The position numbers were made by a program, and so were the translations under genes. A stretch of 64,000 nucleotides of DNA from Actinocorallia sp039871655 (GTDB lineage: Bacteria > Actinomycetota > Actinomycetes > Streptosporangiales > Streptosporangiaceae): NCBI RefSeq assembly GCF_039871655.1, contig NZ_JBDPLZ010000002.1:372001-436000 (forward strand), read 5' to 3'. Below, one piece after another: positions 31,881-40,113 of this stretch. Below the pieces are notes generated by a model that did not search any database, was not told the DNA's origin, and saw nothing but the letters and a program-made list of their open reading frames with translations. Within the stretch, counting starts at the first letter, position 1, and each line of letters starts with the position of its first letter.

Positions 31881-32564
31881 ATGTACACCGAACGGGCGGC
31901 GCCGGAGGCCCACGGGGTGCTCTGGCGCAACACCGTGTCCGGCGGCCCCTACCGGGTGCTGCCCGACGGATGCCTGGACCTGATCTGGGAGGGCGCCGAG
32001 GTGATCGTCGCCGGCCCCGACACCGGTCCTTACCTGGGCGACTCGGAGGGGGCGGTCTTCACCGGGCTGCGGCTGGCCTCCGGAGTCGGCCCCCGCGTCC
32101 TGGGCGTGCCCGCCAGGGAGCTCACCGACCGGAGGGTGCCCCTGGCGGACCTGTGGGGCGGAGCGGAGGCGCGGCGGCTGGCGGAGAGGCTCGCGGCGAC
32201 GGACGCGCCGGGCCGGATCCTGGCGGCGGTGGCCGCCGCGCGGCTGGCCGAGGCCGGACCGGCCGATCCGGTGATCGGCGAGGCGCTGGCCGGGCTCGGC
32301 GCGGGGGATCCGGTGCGCCTGATCGCCGCGCGGGCCGGGCTGAGCGAGCGGCACCTGCACCGGCGCTGCCTGGACGCCTTCGGCTACGGGCTGAAGACCC
32401 TGTCCCGCATCCGGCGGATGGGCCGGGCGGTCTCCCTGGTCGCGGCCGGGATTCCGCTCGCCGACGTCGCCTTCCGCGCCGGGTACGCCGACCAGGCCCA
32501 CCTCAGCCGTGAGGTGAAGGCGCTGACCGGCGTCCCGGCCTCGGCGTTCAAGCCGACGGGCTGA
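31881..32564 (+). CDS. AraC-family regulator with DUF6597-type N-terminus
   Basis: A 227-residue transcription factor. The N-terminal half carries YRVLPDGCLDLIWEGAEVIVAGPDTGP, the DUF6597 signature, and the C-terminal AraC HTH pair includes LIAARAGLSERHLHRRC and PLADVAFRAGYADQAHLSREVKALTG. ATG 31881 has GAAGGG upstream. It is 17 bp after cebR but not overlapping, so it may be a separate unit. Its last 17 nt overlap the convergent VOC gene. Confidence 0.88.
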   Translation: MYTERAAPEAHGVLWRNTVSGGPYRVLPDGCLDLIWEGAEVIVAGPDTGPYLGDSEGAVFTGLRLASGVGPRVLGVPARELTDRRVPLADLWGGAEARRLAERLAATDAPGRILAAVAAARLAEAGPADPVIGEALAGLGAGDPVRLIAARAGLSERHLHRRCLDAFGYGLKTLSRIRRMGRAVSLVAAGIPLADVAFRAGYADQAHLSREVKALTGVPASAFKPTG

Positions 32565-32937
32565 ACAGGTCGACGCCGTTGCCGTCGGGGTCGTGGACGA
32601 CGGCGTAACGCTGCCCCCAGGGGGCGTCCCAGGGCTCCAGGCCCCGGTATCCGGCGGCGGCGAGACGTGCGTACACGGCGTCCACCTCCGCGGGGCCGTC
32701 GCACCGGAACGCCAGGCTGACCCGGGACGAGCCGGTCGGAGCCGTCCAGTGCGGGTCGAACCCCTTGATCACGTCCACCCGGTCCCAGGCCAGAAGGAGC
32801 CCGCCCGGCAGGGGCACCTCCACGTGCGGTTCGGCATCGGCCCCGGCCGGGATGTCCAGGCCGAGGAGCCGGTAGAAGGCCAGCGAGGCTGCCATGTCGG
32901 CGACCACGAGGCCGATCAGATCGAATTGCGGCTTCAT
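32548..32937 (-). CDS. VOC (glyoxalase/bleomycin-resistance) protein
   Basis: A 129-residue vicinal-oxygen-chelate fold protein with two beta-alpha-beta-beta-beta units: LIGLVVADMAASLAFYRLLGLDI and VSLAFRCDGPAEVDAVYARLAAAGYRG ... YAVVHDPDGNGVDLF. Metal-binding positions are partially recognisable (H38, D/E near the end). Substrate unknown. Confidence 0.87.
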   Translation of the reverse strand: MKPQFDLIGLVVADMAASLAFYRLLGLDIPAGADAEPHVEVPLPGGLLLAWDRVDVIKGFDPHWTAPTGSSRVSLAFRCDGPAEVDAVYARLAAAGYRGLEPWDAPWGQRYAVVHDPDGNGVDLFSPSA

Positions 32938-33016
32938 GCGTCCACGCTAGAACGGCTCCGCCCCCGGAGTCTTGAACGAATCAGACACCGGGGGCGGGGC
33001 GTTCAGACGAGGAGGG

Positions 33017-35470
33017 TCACTTCGTCTTGTAGGGCAGCGGGGCCTCGCAGCGGGACGCGGGCTTGCCGTCGTCGCAGCCCGGGGGCAGGTGCACGACCTG
33101 CGGGTCGTGGTCGCTGGCCTTGTCGTGGAACTCGGTGTTGATGTGCACGACGCCGTAGGAGTAGCCCTTGATGGACGGGCTGACCAGGATGTGGTCGAGC
33201 GCCTGGGAGTTGCCGTCGAAGACGTAGCTGTAGCGCTCGTCCTCCGGCAGCGTCCCGATCAGGTTGAACAGGTCGGCGCCGCCGCCCGTCAGGGTGTTCA
33301 TCACGGGGGAGAACTGGAAGTCGTTGATGTCTCCCAGCACGACGACCTTCGCCTCGCCGGAGCTGGCGGCGCCCAGTTCCTTGACGAAGGCGTTGAGCTC
33401 GCCGGCCTGCTTGAGCCGCTGCACCTCGCTGCTTCGCGTCGGCGGCTGGTAGCGGCCGTGCAGCGAGTCGTCCCCGCCCTTGGAGGCGAAGTGGTTGGCG
33501 ATCACGAAGTACTTCTCGCCGTGGAAGACGAACTCGCCGGCCAGGGGCTTACGGCTGTCCTCCCAGGCTTCGCTGCCGGGGTTGACGCGGCCGGGTGAGA
33601 CCGACAGCCGGACGTCGTTCTTCTTCTTGCCCTTGACCACGGTGACGGCCGTGGTGGCGTCACCGCCCTCGCGGTCCACGAAGTCGACCCGCTTGGGGTT
33701 GAACAGGAAGGCCTGCCGGATGTTGCCGCCCGGCTGGCCGCCGTCCTCGCCGTCGACGGGGTCGATCTGCCGCCACTGGTAGGACGGGCCTCCGGCCGCC
33801 TTGATCGAGGCGGTGAACTTGTCCAGGGTCGCGGCGGCGCCGACGGTCCCGTCGCCGGTGGGGCCGTTGTCGTCCTGGATCTCCTCGAGGGCGACGATGT
33901 CGGGCGAAGCGAGGTTGCCGACGACGCCCTGGGCGAGGCGGGCGAACTTGGAGTCGGCGTTGGTGGCGGCCAGGTTCTCCACGTTGTAGGTGGCGATGCT
34001 CAGGCTGCCCCTCTTGTGGCGCTTCACGACCTGCTTGCGGATGCCGCCGTCCCGCTCGGCGCCGATCTGCGAGGCGATCATCGTGTAGCCGCCGTACCGC
34101 TGGTAGTCCAGCGGTCCGGCCGAGGTGCCGGTCAGGGTGTCACCGACGTCGACCTGCGGGGCGTCGCCGCTCATCGTGATGATCTTGAGTCGGCCGTTGT
34201 TGGGTGTTTCGTATGACTTATAGATGACGCCGCCCCGGGGGGTCGGGTTCTGGCCGGGCTTGGTCTCGACCCACACCTCGTCGTACTCGTTGGCGGGGCT
34301 GACGACCCTGGTGTCGGAGACCGAGACCCGCATGCCCTCACGCGCCTCGTACCAGTCGAGCGTGTACTTCGCGGGCTCCAGCGGGAGGCTCTCGATGCTG
34401 CCTCCGGGCTGCGCGACGTAGGCGCCGGGCAGGGTGTCCGGGCCGATGGCCTCCGCGGCGGGCAGCGTGCCGCCCGCGCTCACCTTGGTGACGGTCGGGC
34501 CGCTGATCTCGGTGAGGGTCTGGTTGGCCCCGCCGCCCGGCCGGTACTCGGTGACCTTCCCGCTGACCAGCACCGAGTCGCCGATCTCCACGGTCGGGTC
34601 GGCGTCGGTGTAGACGAAGACGCCCTCGCTGGTGGCCGGGTCGGCGTCGGGCTCGGGGTCCTGGATCCAGAAGCCCTTCGAGCCGGACGCGCGGACGCCG
34701 GTGACGACGCCCGGCACGTCCTTCACGGTCTGGCCGTTCAGCGGCGAGATCCGGGTGTTGCCCTGGATGTCGCGGATGCGCTTGGCGGCGGGGGGCTCGC
34801 CGCCGGGGTTTCCGACGTCGACGGTCTGGCCCGCCGCGTTCGTCGGGGTCGGGACGCCGGACTTGAAGTCGGCGGAGTTCACGTCCGTGTCGACCAGGGT
34901 GGCGCGCGCCGCGGAGGTGGTGTTGCTCAGCACGGGCGCGGCGGTGCCCTCGCGGACCACCGCGCTGCCGAAGCCCACGAGGTCCTTGACGGTGGCGTCG
35001 GCCGCGCAGTCGGCCGCGGTCTTGCAGGTCAGCGCGGTGGTGCCCGCCACCAGGGCGACGGTGCCGTTGGTGCCCGACATCGGGATCGTGCCGACGGTGT
35101 CGGGGGCGGGCAGGGCCAGCGTGCCGCCGGACCCGGCGGCCTCCTGGACGAGGAACCTGCCGCCGGCCGGGACGGTCCCGCCGAGCGGCGTCACCTGCCA
35201 GGTGGTGGAGGCGCCCGGCGAGGCGGAGATGTACTGGACGCTGTAGCCGTCCAGGCTGAGGGGGGTCGTCCCGGCGTTGGCCAGTTCGATGAAGTCGTTG
35301 GTGAGGACCGCGCCGGAGTTGCCGCCACCGCCGTAGACCTCGGAGATGACGAGGTCGGCCGACGCTGCGTGCGCGGGCGGTACCACGGCCAGCGCCACGG
35401 GAAGGCTCAGCGCGGCGAGCAGCCAGCCGAACCGGGACGCCCGCCGGGACGTCGCGAGGGGGATTGCCAC
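33017..35470 (-). CDS. secreted ExeM/NucH-type extracellular nuclease
   Basis: An 817-residue exported nuclease. A signal peptide (residues 12-35, FGWLLAALSLPVALAVVPPAHA) is followed by a lamin-tail domain (LVISEVYGGGGNSGAVLTNDFIELAN), an OB-type region around GVVTGVRASGSKGFWIQDP and a C-terminal endonuclease/exonuclease/phosphatase domain from about residue 490: SIATYNVENL, IVALEEIQ, FVIANHFASK, VVVLGDINDF, LDHILVS and SDHDPQV are all present. It probably degrades extracellular DNA for phosphate or nucleotides. ATG 35470 has GGGAGG upstream. Confidence 0.93.
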   Translation of the reverse strand: MAIPLATSRRASRFGWLLAALSLPVALAVVPPAHAASADLVISEVYGGGGNSGAVLTNDFIELANAGTTPLSLDGYSVQYISASPGASTTWQVTPLGGTVPAGGRFLVQEAAGSGGTLALPAPDTVGTIPMSGTNGTVALVAGTTALTCKTAADCAADATVKDLVGFGSAVVREGTAAPVLSNTTSAARATLVDTDVNSADFKSGVPTPTNAAGQTVDVGNPGGEPPAAKRIRDIQGNTRISPLNGQTVKDVPGVVTGVRASGSKGFWIQDPEPDADPATSEGVFVYTDADPTVEIGDSVLVSGKVTEYRPGGGANQTLTEISGPTVTKVSAGGTLPAAEAIGPDTLPGAYVAQPGGSIESLPLEPAKYTLDWYEAREGMRVSVSDTRVVSPANEYDEVWVETKPGQNPTPRGGVIYKSYETPNNGRLKIITMSGDAPQVDVGDTLTGTSAGPLDYQRYGGYTMIASQIGAERDGGIRKQVVKRHKRGSLSIATYNVENLAATNADSKFARLAQGVVGNLASPDIVALEEIQDDNGPTGDGTVGAAATLDKFTASIKAAGGPSYQWRQIDPVDGEDGGQPGGNIRQAFLFNPKRVDFVDREGGDATTAVTVVKGKKKNDVRLSVSPGRVNPGSEAWEDSRKPLAGEFVFHGEKYFVIANHFASKGGDDSLHGRYQPPTRSSEVQRLKQAGELNAFVKELGAASSGEAKVVVLGDINDFQFSPVMNTLTGGGADLFNLIGTLPEDERYSYVFDGNSQALDHILVSPSIKGYSYGVVHINTEFHDKASDHDPQVVHLPPGCDDGKPASRCEAPLPYKTK

Positions 35471-35599
35471 GGGAGGGCTCCTAGGAGGATGATCAATGAT
35501 CTCCGCGTCAGGATCCTGCTTTCCCGCCGCCAGGAAAAGGGGAGATTCCCACTAATCAGGGAGTGTTCAGTCCGGTGAGATTGGAGATTCACCCAGTCC

Positions 35600-36655
35600 T
35601 CACCCGGCCCTCCCCGCCTCCTCCGGCGGCAGCGTGCTCCTGGCCGCCTCAGTGGCCTCGGCGAGCCGGTGCCGGAGCGTCCGCAGCAGCTCGTCGCTCT
35701 GCTCGGTGAGATGGTCGATGGCCGGGACCTCCAGCTCGTCCCGGACGGTGTCGGCGAGCAGCTCGTCGTACTCCAGGTCGCGTTCGGCGAGCGCCTCCAG
35801 GGCGTGGCAGGCGCGGTAGGCGGCGTCGGCCTCCAGGGCGCTGCGGGCGTAGCGCTCCAGCGCCTCGATCCGGCGGGCGACGGCGGCGACCGAGATCTGG
35901 AGCTTCTCCCGCTGGGCCTCCCGCAGCGCGGCGAGCTCGGGAGCCTGCTCCAGCGCCTCGGCGTCACGGCGCAGCCGGGAGTGGCGGGCCAGCACCTGGG
36001 CGATCTCCCACTCCTGGCGGGGCAGCTCCACCTGCGGATCGAGGCCCTCCAGCACGCCCTCGCGCACCACCTGGGCGCCGCGCACCTGCTCGGCGGCCCG
36101 CTGGACGCGGACCAGCAGCGCGGAGGCCTCGTCGTCGAAGTCCTCGGGCAGCAGATAGCGGTCGGCGCGGTCGCCCAGCGCTCGGGCGCGGCGGACGTCG
36201 TCCAGCAGCCGCCGGGAGCAGAAGGCCACCACCATCAGCGGCAGCGCCAGCCAGAGCCAGGCGCCGCCCAGCAGGAGGAAAGCGGCGACGCTCAACGCGG
36301 CCAGCACGGGCGGGGCCAGCCGCAGCAGCGGGCCGCGCCGGGCCACGAGCGAGTCCAGTTCGGTGCGCAGGGTCGGGTCGGCCACCGGACGCGGCGTGCC
36401 CGGCGCCTCGCCGGCCGGGGCCACCAGCGTCCAGGAGGACGGCACGTGCGTCTCGAACGCGAAGTCACCCGGGGAGATGTCCACCTCGGCGGGGCCCGGG
36501 CCCAGCGGCCACGCGCCCACCGGGCGGTCACCCGCCTCGCCCCGGAACAACACCCACCATCCGCCCCGCCCCTCGGTGCAGCGGTATCTGCCGGCAGGCA
36601 TGTCGATGCCGACGAAGTACGTCCCCGTACCGGGGATCATGTGCGTGAGAGTCAA
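35600..36655 (-). CDS. membrane protein with C-terminal coiled coil
   Basis: A 351-residue protein of unknown function. Residues 1-75 form a beta-rich domain (PAGRYRCTEGRGGWWVLF, EVDISPGDFAFETHVPSSWTLV), residues 112-148 give two adjacent helices (LAPPVLAALSVAAFLLLGGAWLWLALPLMVVAF), and residues 150-345 are alpha-helical, Glu/Arg/Leu-rich and probably coiled coil. The N-terminal part resembles a domain seen in small actinomycete lipoproteins. No partner is adjacent. Confidence 0.7.
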   Translation of the reverse strand: MTLTHMIPGTGTYFVGIDMPAGRYRCTEGRGGWWVLFRGEAGDRPVGAWPLGPGPAEVDISPGDFAFETHVPSSWTLVAPAGEAPGTPRPVADPTLRTELDSLVARRGPLLRLAPPVLAALSVAAFLLLGGAWLWLALPLMVVAFCSRRLLDDVRRARALGDRADRYLLPEDFDDEASALLVRVQRAAEQVRGAQVVREGVLEGLDPQVELPRQEWEIAQVLARHSRLRRDAEALEQAPELAALREAQREKLQISVAAVARRIEALERYARSALEADAAYRACHALEALAERDLEYDELLADTVRDELEVPAIDHLTEQSDELLRTLRHRLAEATEAARSTLPPEEAGRAG

Positions 36656-36737
36656 CTGCCCGCTCCGCTCCGGTCGCCGCCCCCAAAGGCGTCAACCGTT
36701 CACCTACCCGCGAGAGGCCCGGAATATAACGACCGGA

Positions 36738-37289
36738 TCAGGACCTCTCCGCCGAGGGCGAGAGAAGGAACGGCGAGAGAAGGAACAGGGTGAACGCGGC
36801 GAGCGTGGTGTTGTCGAACACCACCCCGTCCCGGATCAGCTTCTCGAACTCCGGGCGGGAGACCCAGCGCTGCTCCATGCCCTGCTCGGTGTGCTCGCGG
36901 TCCACCGGTCCCCGGGTCAGCCCGGTGGCGAGGAAGACGTCGCACTCCTGGCTGGTCAGCCCCGGAGCGATGGCCACCCGGCCCAGCGGGGTGAGGGAGG
37001 AGGCGCGCAGCCCCGTCTCCTCGGCCAGCTCCGCGCGGGCCAGCTCCTCCCCGGGCGGCCCGTCCTCGGGCCAGGTGCCCTGCACGAACTCCCACGACCG
37101 GCGGCGCAACGGGTACCGGTACTGCTCGATGAGATGGAATCCGCCGTCCTCGTACGGGATGACGCAGGCGGCGGTGGGCTTGTCCACCACCGAGTACAGC
37201 CCCGGCGAGCCGTCCGGATGACTGATCCTGTCCTCACGCAGGCTCATCCACCGGTTCCGGTAGACCTCCCGCGACGAAATCGGCCGCAC
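36738..37289 (-). CDS. Nudix hydrolase
   Basis: A 183-residue ADP-ribose-pyrophosphatase-like Nudix enzyme. The Nudix box reads GPPGEELARAELAEETGL (about residues 77-94; R-E...EE-x-G elements present, with RAELAEE in place of the usual REL), preceded by LIEQYRYPLRRRSWEFVQGTW. It hydrolyses a nucleoside diphosphate linked to another group. ATG 37289 begins the conserved strand. Confidence 0.9.
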   Translation of the reverse strand: MRPISSREVYRNRWMSLREDRISHPDGSPGLYSVVDKPTAACVIPYEDGGFHLIEQYRYPLRRRSWEFVQGTWPEDGPPGEELARAELAEETGLRASSLTPLGRVAIAPGLTSQECDVFLATGLTRGPVDREHTEQGMEQRWVSRPEFEKLIRDGVVFDNTTLAAFTLFLLSPFLLSPSAERS

Positions 37290-37329
37290 CCGCCCCTCCG
37301 TTCTGACTCGACTGCCCTAACCTTCGACC

Positions 37330-38010
37330 ATGATCGAGCATCCGCCCGTCGTACACGACGATCCCCCGGGCGAGCCGCCCTGGGCGCTGCAGCTGGCCGT
37401 CCGGGTCGAGAAGGCCGAGCCGCCCTCGCACGAGGCGGTCTGCGCCGCGGCGGCCTCGGCCGTCGTCCGCCTGCTGGCCGACCCGGCCTTCGCGCAGGAG
37501 GTCGGGCGCTGGGAGGACGGGCGGATCCGCAAGGTCGTGCGGCGGGCCAGGGGAGCGCGCTGGAAGGACGCTCAGGAGCTTCCCGGGGTCACCGTCTCCT
37601 GGCGGGGAGCCGAGGTCCGTGCCTTCGCGCCGGGGCCGGTGACGGAGGTTCCGGCGCGGATAGCAAAGCTCCAGGTGGCCGGGACCGACCTGGAGCACGC
37701 CGCGGTGCCCGCGCCCGCCGTCCCCTACGGGGTCGTCGCGCTCAACCCCGGGGCGGGGATGAGCACGGGCAAGGCCGCCGCGCAGTCCGGACACGCCGCG
37801 CACCTGCTCTACCGATCGCTCGGCCCGGCGGAGCGCGGGTCCTGGCTGGAGAACGGGGCGCCGGTGCACCTGGCGGAGGTGCCGTGGGACGAGGCCGTCG
37901 CCCGCGCCGCCGTGCGCGTCCGCGACGCCGGGTACACCGAGGTCGCGCCCGGCACGATGACCGCCGTCGCCTGGCTGGTCACCGGCCTCCCTGGCGCTGC
38001 CAGCGGTTGA
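37330..38010 (+). CDS. PTH2-family peptidyl-tRNA hydrolase
   Basis: A 226-residue protein whose C-terminal half is a PTH2 domain: NPGAGMSTGKAAAQSGHAAHLLY carries the conserved K...Q.GHA pattern. The N-terminal half is less conserved but includes LQLAVRVEK. It may recycle peptidyl-tRNA or act on related substrates. Its end overlaps the convergent membrane-protein gene by 32 nt. Confidence 0.85.
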   Translation: MIEHPPVVHDDPPGEPPWALQLAVRVEKAEPPSHEAVCAAAASAVVRLLADPAFAQEVGRWEDGRIRKVVRRARGARWKDAQELPGVTVSWRGAEVRAFAPGPVTEVPARIAKLQVAGTDLEHAAVPAPAVPYGVVALNPGAGMSTGKAAAQSGHAAHLLYRSLGPAERGSWLENGAPVHLAEVPWDEAVARAAVRVRDAGYTEVAPGTMTAVAWLVTGLPGAASG

Positions 38011-38998
38011 GCGTGTTGAGCGCGATCTCCTGGGTGCGGGACAGGCCGGAGGGCGCGGGGCCGCCCTGCGGCGGCATCCCCTGCGGCGGCATCCCCTGCG
38101 GAGCGCCCGCGGGGGCGGGCCCGGACGGCGCAGGGAAGGGCTGCTGCCCCGGCTGCCCCGAGGTCTGCAGCCGCGCGGCGCGGACCTTGGCGCTCAGGGC
38201 GTAGGAGAGGAACAGCAGGACGCCGAAGAGCAGGGTGTACACGGCGTGCTCGGCCAGCGTGACGAACTGGCCCTTGAAGAGGTCGAGGACGCACAGGGCG
38301 GCGAAGCCGAGCACCCAGCCGAGCAGTCCCGGCAGGAACCAGACGTCCCGTTTGCGGATGAGCCCGGCCGCCGTGACGGCGAGCAGCAGCGCCTCCAGGC
38401 ACTTGACGGCGACGAGGATCGGCATGGCGAGCCCGTCACCGAAGTAGGCGGCCACCTCGACTTTCCGGTTGCTGAAACCCAGCAGGCCGGTGACGAGGTT
38501 CGTCAGCCCGTACAGCACCAGGAAGACGCCGATGGCGTAGTGCTGGCGGTGCCAGGCTCCGCCGGAGGGCGCCGCGGGCTGCGGAGGCCGCTGGGCGTAC
38601 CCAGGGGGCGGGAAGCCCTGCTGGGGGTGTCCCTGCGGCGGCGGGTACCCCTGCGGGGCGTAGCCCTGCGAAGACTGCTGCGGAGAGGGCGGCGCCGGCT
38701 GCCGCTGCTCGGCCTGCGGGAGCGGCGCGACCTGACGGTCCTGCCGCGCGTCCGCGGCGGGCCGGTCCTGCTGCGGCATCGGCACGGGCCGGGTGTGGTC
38801 CAGGACGGTCTCCCCGGACACCGGCGCGGGGTCCCGCACGGTCTGCGCGAAGTCGATGGCGGGGGGACGCTGCGCGGGGTGGGCGGCGCCCAGCGGCGGA
38901 GTCGCGTCGGACCCGTCCTGCCCGCCCTCAGGCTCGGCGGGCGAAGGCTGGCCCGGCAGGGCGAAGTCCCGCCGGGTGGTGTACGGGTCTTGCGACAT
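37979..38998 (-). CDS. membrane protein with Pro/Gln-rich cytosolic flanks
   Basis: A 339-residue protein. Residues 1-150 are Pro/Gln/Gly-rich with repeats such as PQGYPPPQGHPQQGFPPPGY, followed by four hydrophobic helices (about residues 155-175, 188-212, 225-240, 250-272) and a second Pro/Gly/Met-rich tail (GMPPQGMPPQGG). No catalytic motif recognised. Similar low-complexity-flanked membrane proteins are common in actinomycetes. ATG 38998. Confidence 0.7.
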   Translation of the reverse strand: MSQDPYTTRRDFALPGQPSPAEPEGGQDGSDATPPLGAAHPAQRPPAIDFAQTVRDPAPVSGETVLDHTRPVPMPQQDRPAADARQDRQVAPLPQAEQRQPAPPSPQQSSQGYAPQGYPPPQGHPQQGFPPPGYAQRPPQPAAPSGGAWHRQHYAIGVFLVLYGLTNLVTGLLGFSNRKVEVAAYFGDGLAMPILVAVKCLEALLLAVTAAGLIRKRDVWFLPGLLGWVLGFAALCVLDLFKGQFVTLAEHAVYTLLFGVLLFLSYALSAKVRAARLQTSGQPGQQPFPAPSGPAPAGAPQGMPPQGMPPQGGPAPSGLSRTQEIALNTLNRWQRQGGR

Positions 38999-39182
38999 CG
39001 TCCATACCTCTCATCGTCGGCTAGCAGGAAATCTATCCCGATTGCCAAGGAAGAGCATGGCGATCTAGTCCATAAGGGGGGTCGTCGAACTAGATCCGGC
39101 GCTGCCTCTTGCGGGGACCGCGGCGTGCGGGAAGTGTGAATCGTGTCGGGCCACGCGATCTCTGCGAAAGTGAGCAACGGGA

Positions 39183-39494
39183 ATGCCTGACGACACGGGG
39201 ACGACCGCGCCCCTGCAGTCCATGCAGACGCGGATCGATTATCTGGAACGGCTCGGCGACGAACTCGTCGAGCGCGGTCTGAGGGTGAGGCTGACCATGC
39301 CGCTCGGCACGGCGCCCTGCCTGCACGTGATGAACCCGGAAGCGTCCGCTCTGACGGAGAACATCCTGGCGGAGCGCGGCGCGGACGGCTGGTGGTTCTG
39401 GTGGTCGTGGGCCGAGCGCATAGCCGCGGCCGACGATGTGCCGGGGGCCGCGTCGAGAGTCGCGCAAGTGCTCGCGGCGAGTCCCGTCACGTGA
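39183..39494 (+). CDS. 103-residue protein of unknown function
   Basis: MPDDTGTTAPLQSMQTRIDYLERLGDELVERG leads into LTMPLGTAPCLHVMNPE and the Trp-rich GWWFWWSWAERI. The pattern (helix, beta strands, aromatic cluster) recurs in small actinomycete regulatory proteins but no name is assigned. ATG 39183 has a weak AACGGG upstream. A strong inverted repeat follows. Confidence 0.65.
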   Translation: MPDDTGTTAPLQSMQTRIDYLERLGDELVERGLRVRLTMPLGTAPCLHVMNPEASALTENILAERGADGWWFWWSWAERIAAADDVPGAASRVAQVLAASPVT

Positions 39495-39502
39495 CTTGAG
39501 AA

Positions 39503-39547
39503 GCGGTGTTCCACGGGCACGGAACGTGAGACATGGTGGAACACCGC
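39503..39547 (+). terminator. hairpin after the 103-residue gene
   Basis: GCGGTGTTCCAC and GTGGAACACCGC form a 12-bp perfect stem with a 21-nt loop, nine bases past the stop. It probably ends this transcript. Confidence 0.6.
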
Positions 39548-39644
39548 ACTTCGCTCACTTAACGCCTAAATGTAACTTCTCGCACCAGGGCGGATGTAAG
39601 GGGACTTATCTATACTCCCTTCTTCCCGTGCGAGGAGGCGAGTG

Positions 39645-40022
39645 ATGCGACTCGATGCCGACCGTGACTCCATGACCTGGTGGCAGGTCGTCGACCGGGG
39701 GGAGGTCCTGCTGCAGCAGTGCGGAGAGTGCGGAGGGAAGCGCTTCCCCGTCCGGGACTCCTGCCACGCCTGCGGGTCCCTCGACTCCGCCTGGGTGCCC
39801 GCGCTGGGCGCGGGCCGCGTCTCCAGCTGGATCGTCCACCGCCGCCCGACCGGGGAGTCGTACGCCGTTCTGTGCGTGCGGCTGGACGAAGGCGAGCACG
39901 TCCTCATGCAGGGCAACCTCGTGGACGGGGATCCCACCCAGATCACGCCGGGAATGCGGGTCCAGGCCGTCGTGCGGGACGGGCTCGTGCGGTGGCGGCC
40001 GTTTTCGGCGCCCCCCTTGTAA
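39645..40022 (+). CDS. Zn-ribbon/OB-fold protein (DUF35, ChsH2-like)
   Basis: A 125-residue protein with a zinc ribbon (QCGECGGKRFPVRDSCHACGS, four cysteines) and a C-terminal OB fold (GRVSSWIVHRRPTGESY, LDEGEHVLMQGNLVDG). Relatives are partners of thiolase-like or hydratase enzymes in acyl-CoA or steroid side-chain metabolism, but no partner gene is adjacent. ATG 39645 lies six bases from AGGAGG and is favoured over GTG 39642. Confidence 0.85.
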   Translation: MRLDADRDSMTWWQVVDRGEVLLQQCGECGGKRFPVRDSCHACGSLDSAWVPALGAGRVSSWIVHRRPTGESYAVLCVRLDEGEHVLMQGNLVDGDPTQITPGMRVQAVVRDGLVRWRPFSAPPL

Positions 40023-40023
40023 C

Positions 40024-40037
40024 CAAGCGGCCGCTTG
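40024..40037. promoter_or_regulatory. 14-bp perfect palindrome CAAGCGGCCGCTTG
   Basis: The site starts two bases after the OB-fold stop, with partly symmetric flanks TAAC and TTAG. It stands before the gene at 40114 and resembles TetR operators of actinomycete lipid regulators. Confidence 0.5.
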
Positions 40038-40113
40038 TTAGATTGGCGGGGCCGCGCGTTCCGGAAGGGACGCGCGGGCCGGTCGATCGTGCTCGGGGGA
40101 GAGGAGGCGGCTC

